A DNA stretch of 64,000 nt from Pseudomonas syringae KCTC 12500 (GTDB lineage: Bacteria > Pseudomonadota > Gammaproteobacteria > Pseudomonadales > Pseudomonadaceae), in NCBI RefSeq assembly GCF_000507185.2, contig NZ_AYTM02000002.1, forward strand, positions 5,553,501 to 5,617,500. Reading direction: 5' to 3'. Shown here piece by piece: positions 38,301-41,300 of this stretch. Within the stretch, counting starts at the first letter, position 1. Every line of letters starts with the position of its first letter. The position numbers were made by a program, and so were the translations under genes. The notes under the pieces are model-generated. The model saw only the letters and a program-made list of their open reading frames with translations, searched no databases and was not told the DNA's origin.

Positions 38301-41300
38301 GGCCGACGACGATCATGTGTTGCTGGTGACGATGCACCATATCGTCTCCGACGGCTGGTCTGCGGATGTGCTGACACGAGAACTGGGTGCGCTCTATGCC
38401 GCGTTCAGTGCCGGTGCCGAAGATCCGCTGCCCGCGTTGCCGGTGCAATACGCCGACTATGCGGTGTGGCAGCGCAACTGGCTGAGCGGCGACGTGCTGC
38501 AGCAACAGCGCCAGTACTGGCAGCAGACCCTGGGCGGTGCGCCAGCGTTGCTGACCTTGCCGACCGACCGGCCACGCCCGGCACAACAGGACTACAGCGG
38601 CAACATACGCGGTCTGGTGCTCGATGCAGAGCTGACCCGTGGCCTCAAGGCCCTGAGCCAGCGGCATGGCAGCACCTTGTTCATGACCGTGATGGTTGCA
38701 TGGGCCTCGCTGCTGGGCCGTCTGGCCGGTCAGGATGATGTGGTGATCGGTACACCAGTAGCCAACCGCCTGCGTGCCGAGGTGGAGGACCTGATCGGGT
38801 TCTTCGTCAACACCCTGGCGATACGCGTCGATCTCTCCGGCGCACCCAGCGTCGAAGCGTTGATGCAGCAGGTCAAGCGCCAGACGCTGGCAGCGCAGAC
38901 CCATCAGGACCTGCCGTTCGAACAGGTGGTCGAGGTGGTTCGCCCGCAACGCAGCCTGTCCCACAGCCCGATCTTCCAGGCCATGTTGTCCTGGCAGAAC
39001 AACGAAACGTCCGATCTGGCGCTGGGCAATATGAACCTGCAAGGCGTGGCGGTGAACGACCACACGGCCAAGTTCGACCTGGTGCTGGACATGACCGAGG
39101 TCGGCAATCAATTGGTCGGCACGCTGGAATACGCTACGGCGCTGTTCGACGAAAGCACCATGGTCCGTTACCTGGGCTATTTCCAGCGATTGCTGGAAGC
39201 CATGGTCGCCAATGAACACCGCATCCTGGAGCACGTGCCATTGGTGGATGCGGTCGAGCGCGAGCACCTGTTGAGCGGTCTTAATGCAACCGAACGTGCT
39301 TACCCTCAGGGTCAGCTGATGCATCGCCTTTTCGAGGCGCATGCAGCGTCTCGACCTCAGGCGCTTGCGGCCCGTCAGGGTGAGCAGACGCTGACCTACG
39401 CCGAACTCGACAGCCGCGCCAACACCCTGGCTCAGCACTTGCGCCAGCACGGCGTGAAAGCGGGAACCCGAGTGGCGATTCTGCTGGATCGTTCGGTGGA
39501 GCTGCTGACCGGTATGCTGGCCACGCTCAAGTGTGGCGCGGCTTACCTGGCGCTGGATCGCCTGGCCCCCGAGGAGCGTGTGCGCTTCATGCTCGAGGAC
39601 AGCGAAGCACTCATGTTGCTGACCCGCAGCGAGCTGACGGCACCTGAAACGACGCCGCGACTCGATCTGGACACCCTGGACCTATCAGTGGCTCACCAGG
39701 GGCCAGTCACGCTTGCAGATGAGGTCGCAGGCGAGACTCCGGCGTGCATCATCTACACCTCCGGTTCCACCGGCATGCCCAAAGGCGTGATTGTGACCCA
39801 CAACGGCATTGTGCGGCTGGTGCGGGACAACTATGACTTCCGTGCCGATGACCGCGTGGCGTTTTCTTCCAACCCGGCGTTCGACGCCAGCAGCCCGGAA
39901 ATCTGGGGTGCCTTGCTCAATGGCGGTCAGTCGGTAATCGTCGAGCCTTCAGTGTTGCTTGAGCCTACAGCCTTTGCCGCCTTGCTCAAACGCCATGCAG
40001 TGACGGTGATGTTCAGTTCGACCGCCTTGTTCAACCTGTATGCCGGGTTGATTCCCGAAGCGCTGGCGGGCTTGCGCATGCTGGAGTGCGGTGGCGAACG
40101 GGCGGATCCGGCGTCGTTCCGCCGGGTACGTGAGCATTCGTCTCAAGTGCGCCTGTTCAACGGCTACGGCCCGACCGAGGGCACGACGTGCGCTACTCGT
40201 TACGAAGTGTTCGATGTGCAGCCGGGCACCCTGAGCCTGCCAATCGGCAAACCCAACGCCAACGTGCGCATCTATCTGCTCGACGCGTGCGGCGAGCCGG
40301 TGCCGATGGGCAGCGTTGGCGAGATCTATATCGGCGGTGTCGGCGTCGCGCTTGGCTACCTGAATCGCGCGGAACTCACTGCTGAACGCTTCAGCGACGA
40401 CCCGTTCAGTCAGCAGGCGGGGGCGCGGCTCTATCGCACCGGCGACCTGGCGCGCTGGTTGCCGGACGGCAACCTCGAATACCTGGCGCGTAATGATGGC
40501 CAGGTGAAGGTCCGCGGCTTCCGGGTCGAGCTTGGGGAAGTCGAAAGCAGCCTGCATGGGTGCGATGGCGTACGCAACTCCGTGGTCGTGGCGCGCGAAG
40601 ACAGCCCGGGCGACACGCGGCTGGTGGCGTATTACACCGTGCATGCGGGCGTTGAAGCACCCGAGCCGGAGGCCTTGCGTGCGCAACTGAGCGCCGGTTT
40701 GCCGGAATACATGGTCCCGAGCGTCTTCATCTGCCTGCCAGATTTGCCGCTCACGCTCAATGGCAAGGTGGATGTCCAGGCACTGCCAGCACCAACGGCG
40801 GATCAGTTCGCGAGCCATGCGTTTGAAGCCCCGGTTGGGGAGTTGGAGATTCGTCTGGCGAAAGCCTGGGCGCAAGTACTTGAATTACAACAGGTGGGCC
40901 GTTATGACAGCTTCTTCAATCTCGGAGGTCACTCGCTGATGGCAGTGCGACTGGTCAACCAACTGGTGCAGAGTGGTTTGTCGGTGTCTCTGGCCGACGT
41001 TTTCCAGCACGCCAGCGTCGCGGACCTGGCGGGCCTGCTGGACAGCCGCAGCAAAGAGGCTGCACCGCAGCTTCATGAACAACTGGTGCCGGTGCGTACC
41101 ACCGGTAGTCAGCGTCCGCTGTTCCTGGTTCATGAGTTCACTGGCCAGGACGTGCATTTCCCTGCGCTGGCGGTGCACATCGATAGCGATATTCCGGTCT
41201 ACGGGTTGAGCGGCATCCCCCTCGGTCAGGAGCAGCTGCAGACCATGGAATGCCTGGCAACACGCTTGTTGAGTGCGATGCGCAGCGTTCAGCTGCACGG

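Noticed and set aside
32884..39291. Assembly duplication as the cause of the two Dab modules
   Set aside because: The copies differ at many scattered bases, and syringopeptins do contain two adjacent Dab residues, so the duplication is biological.
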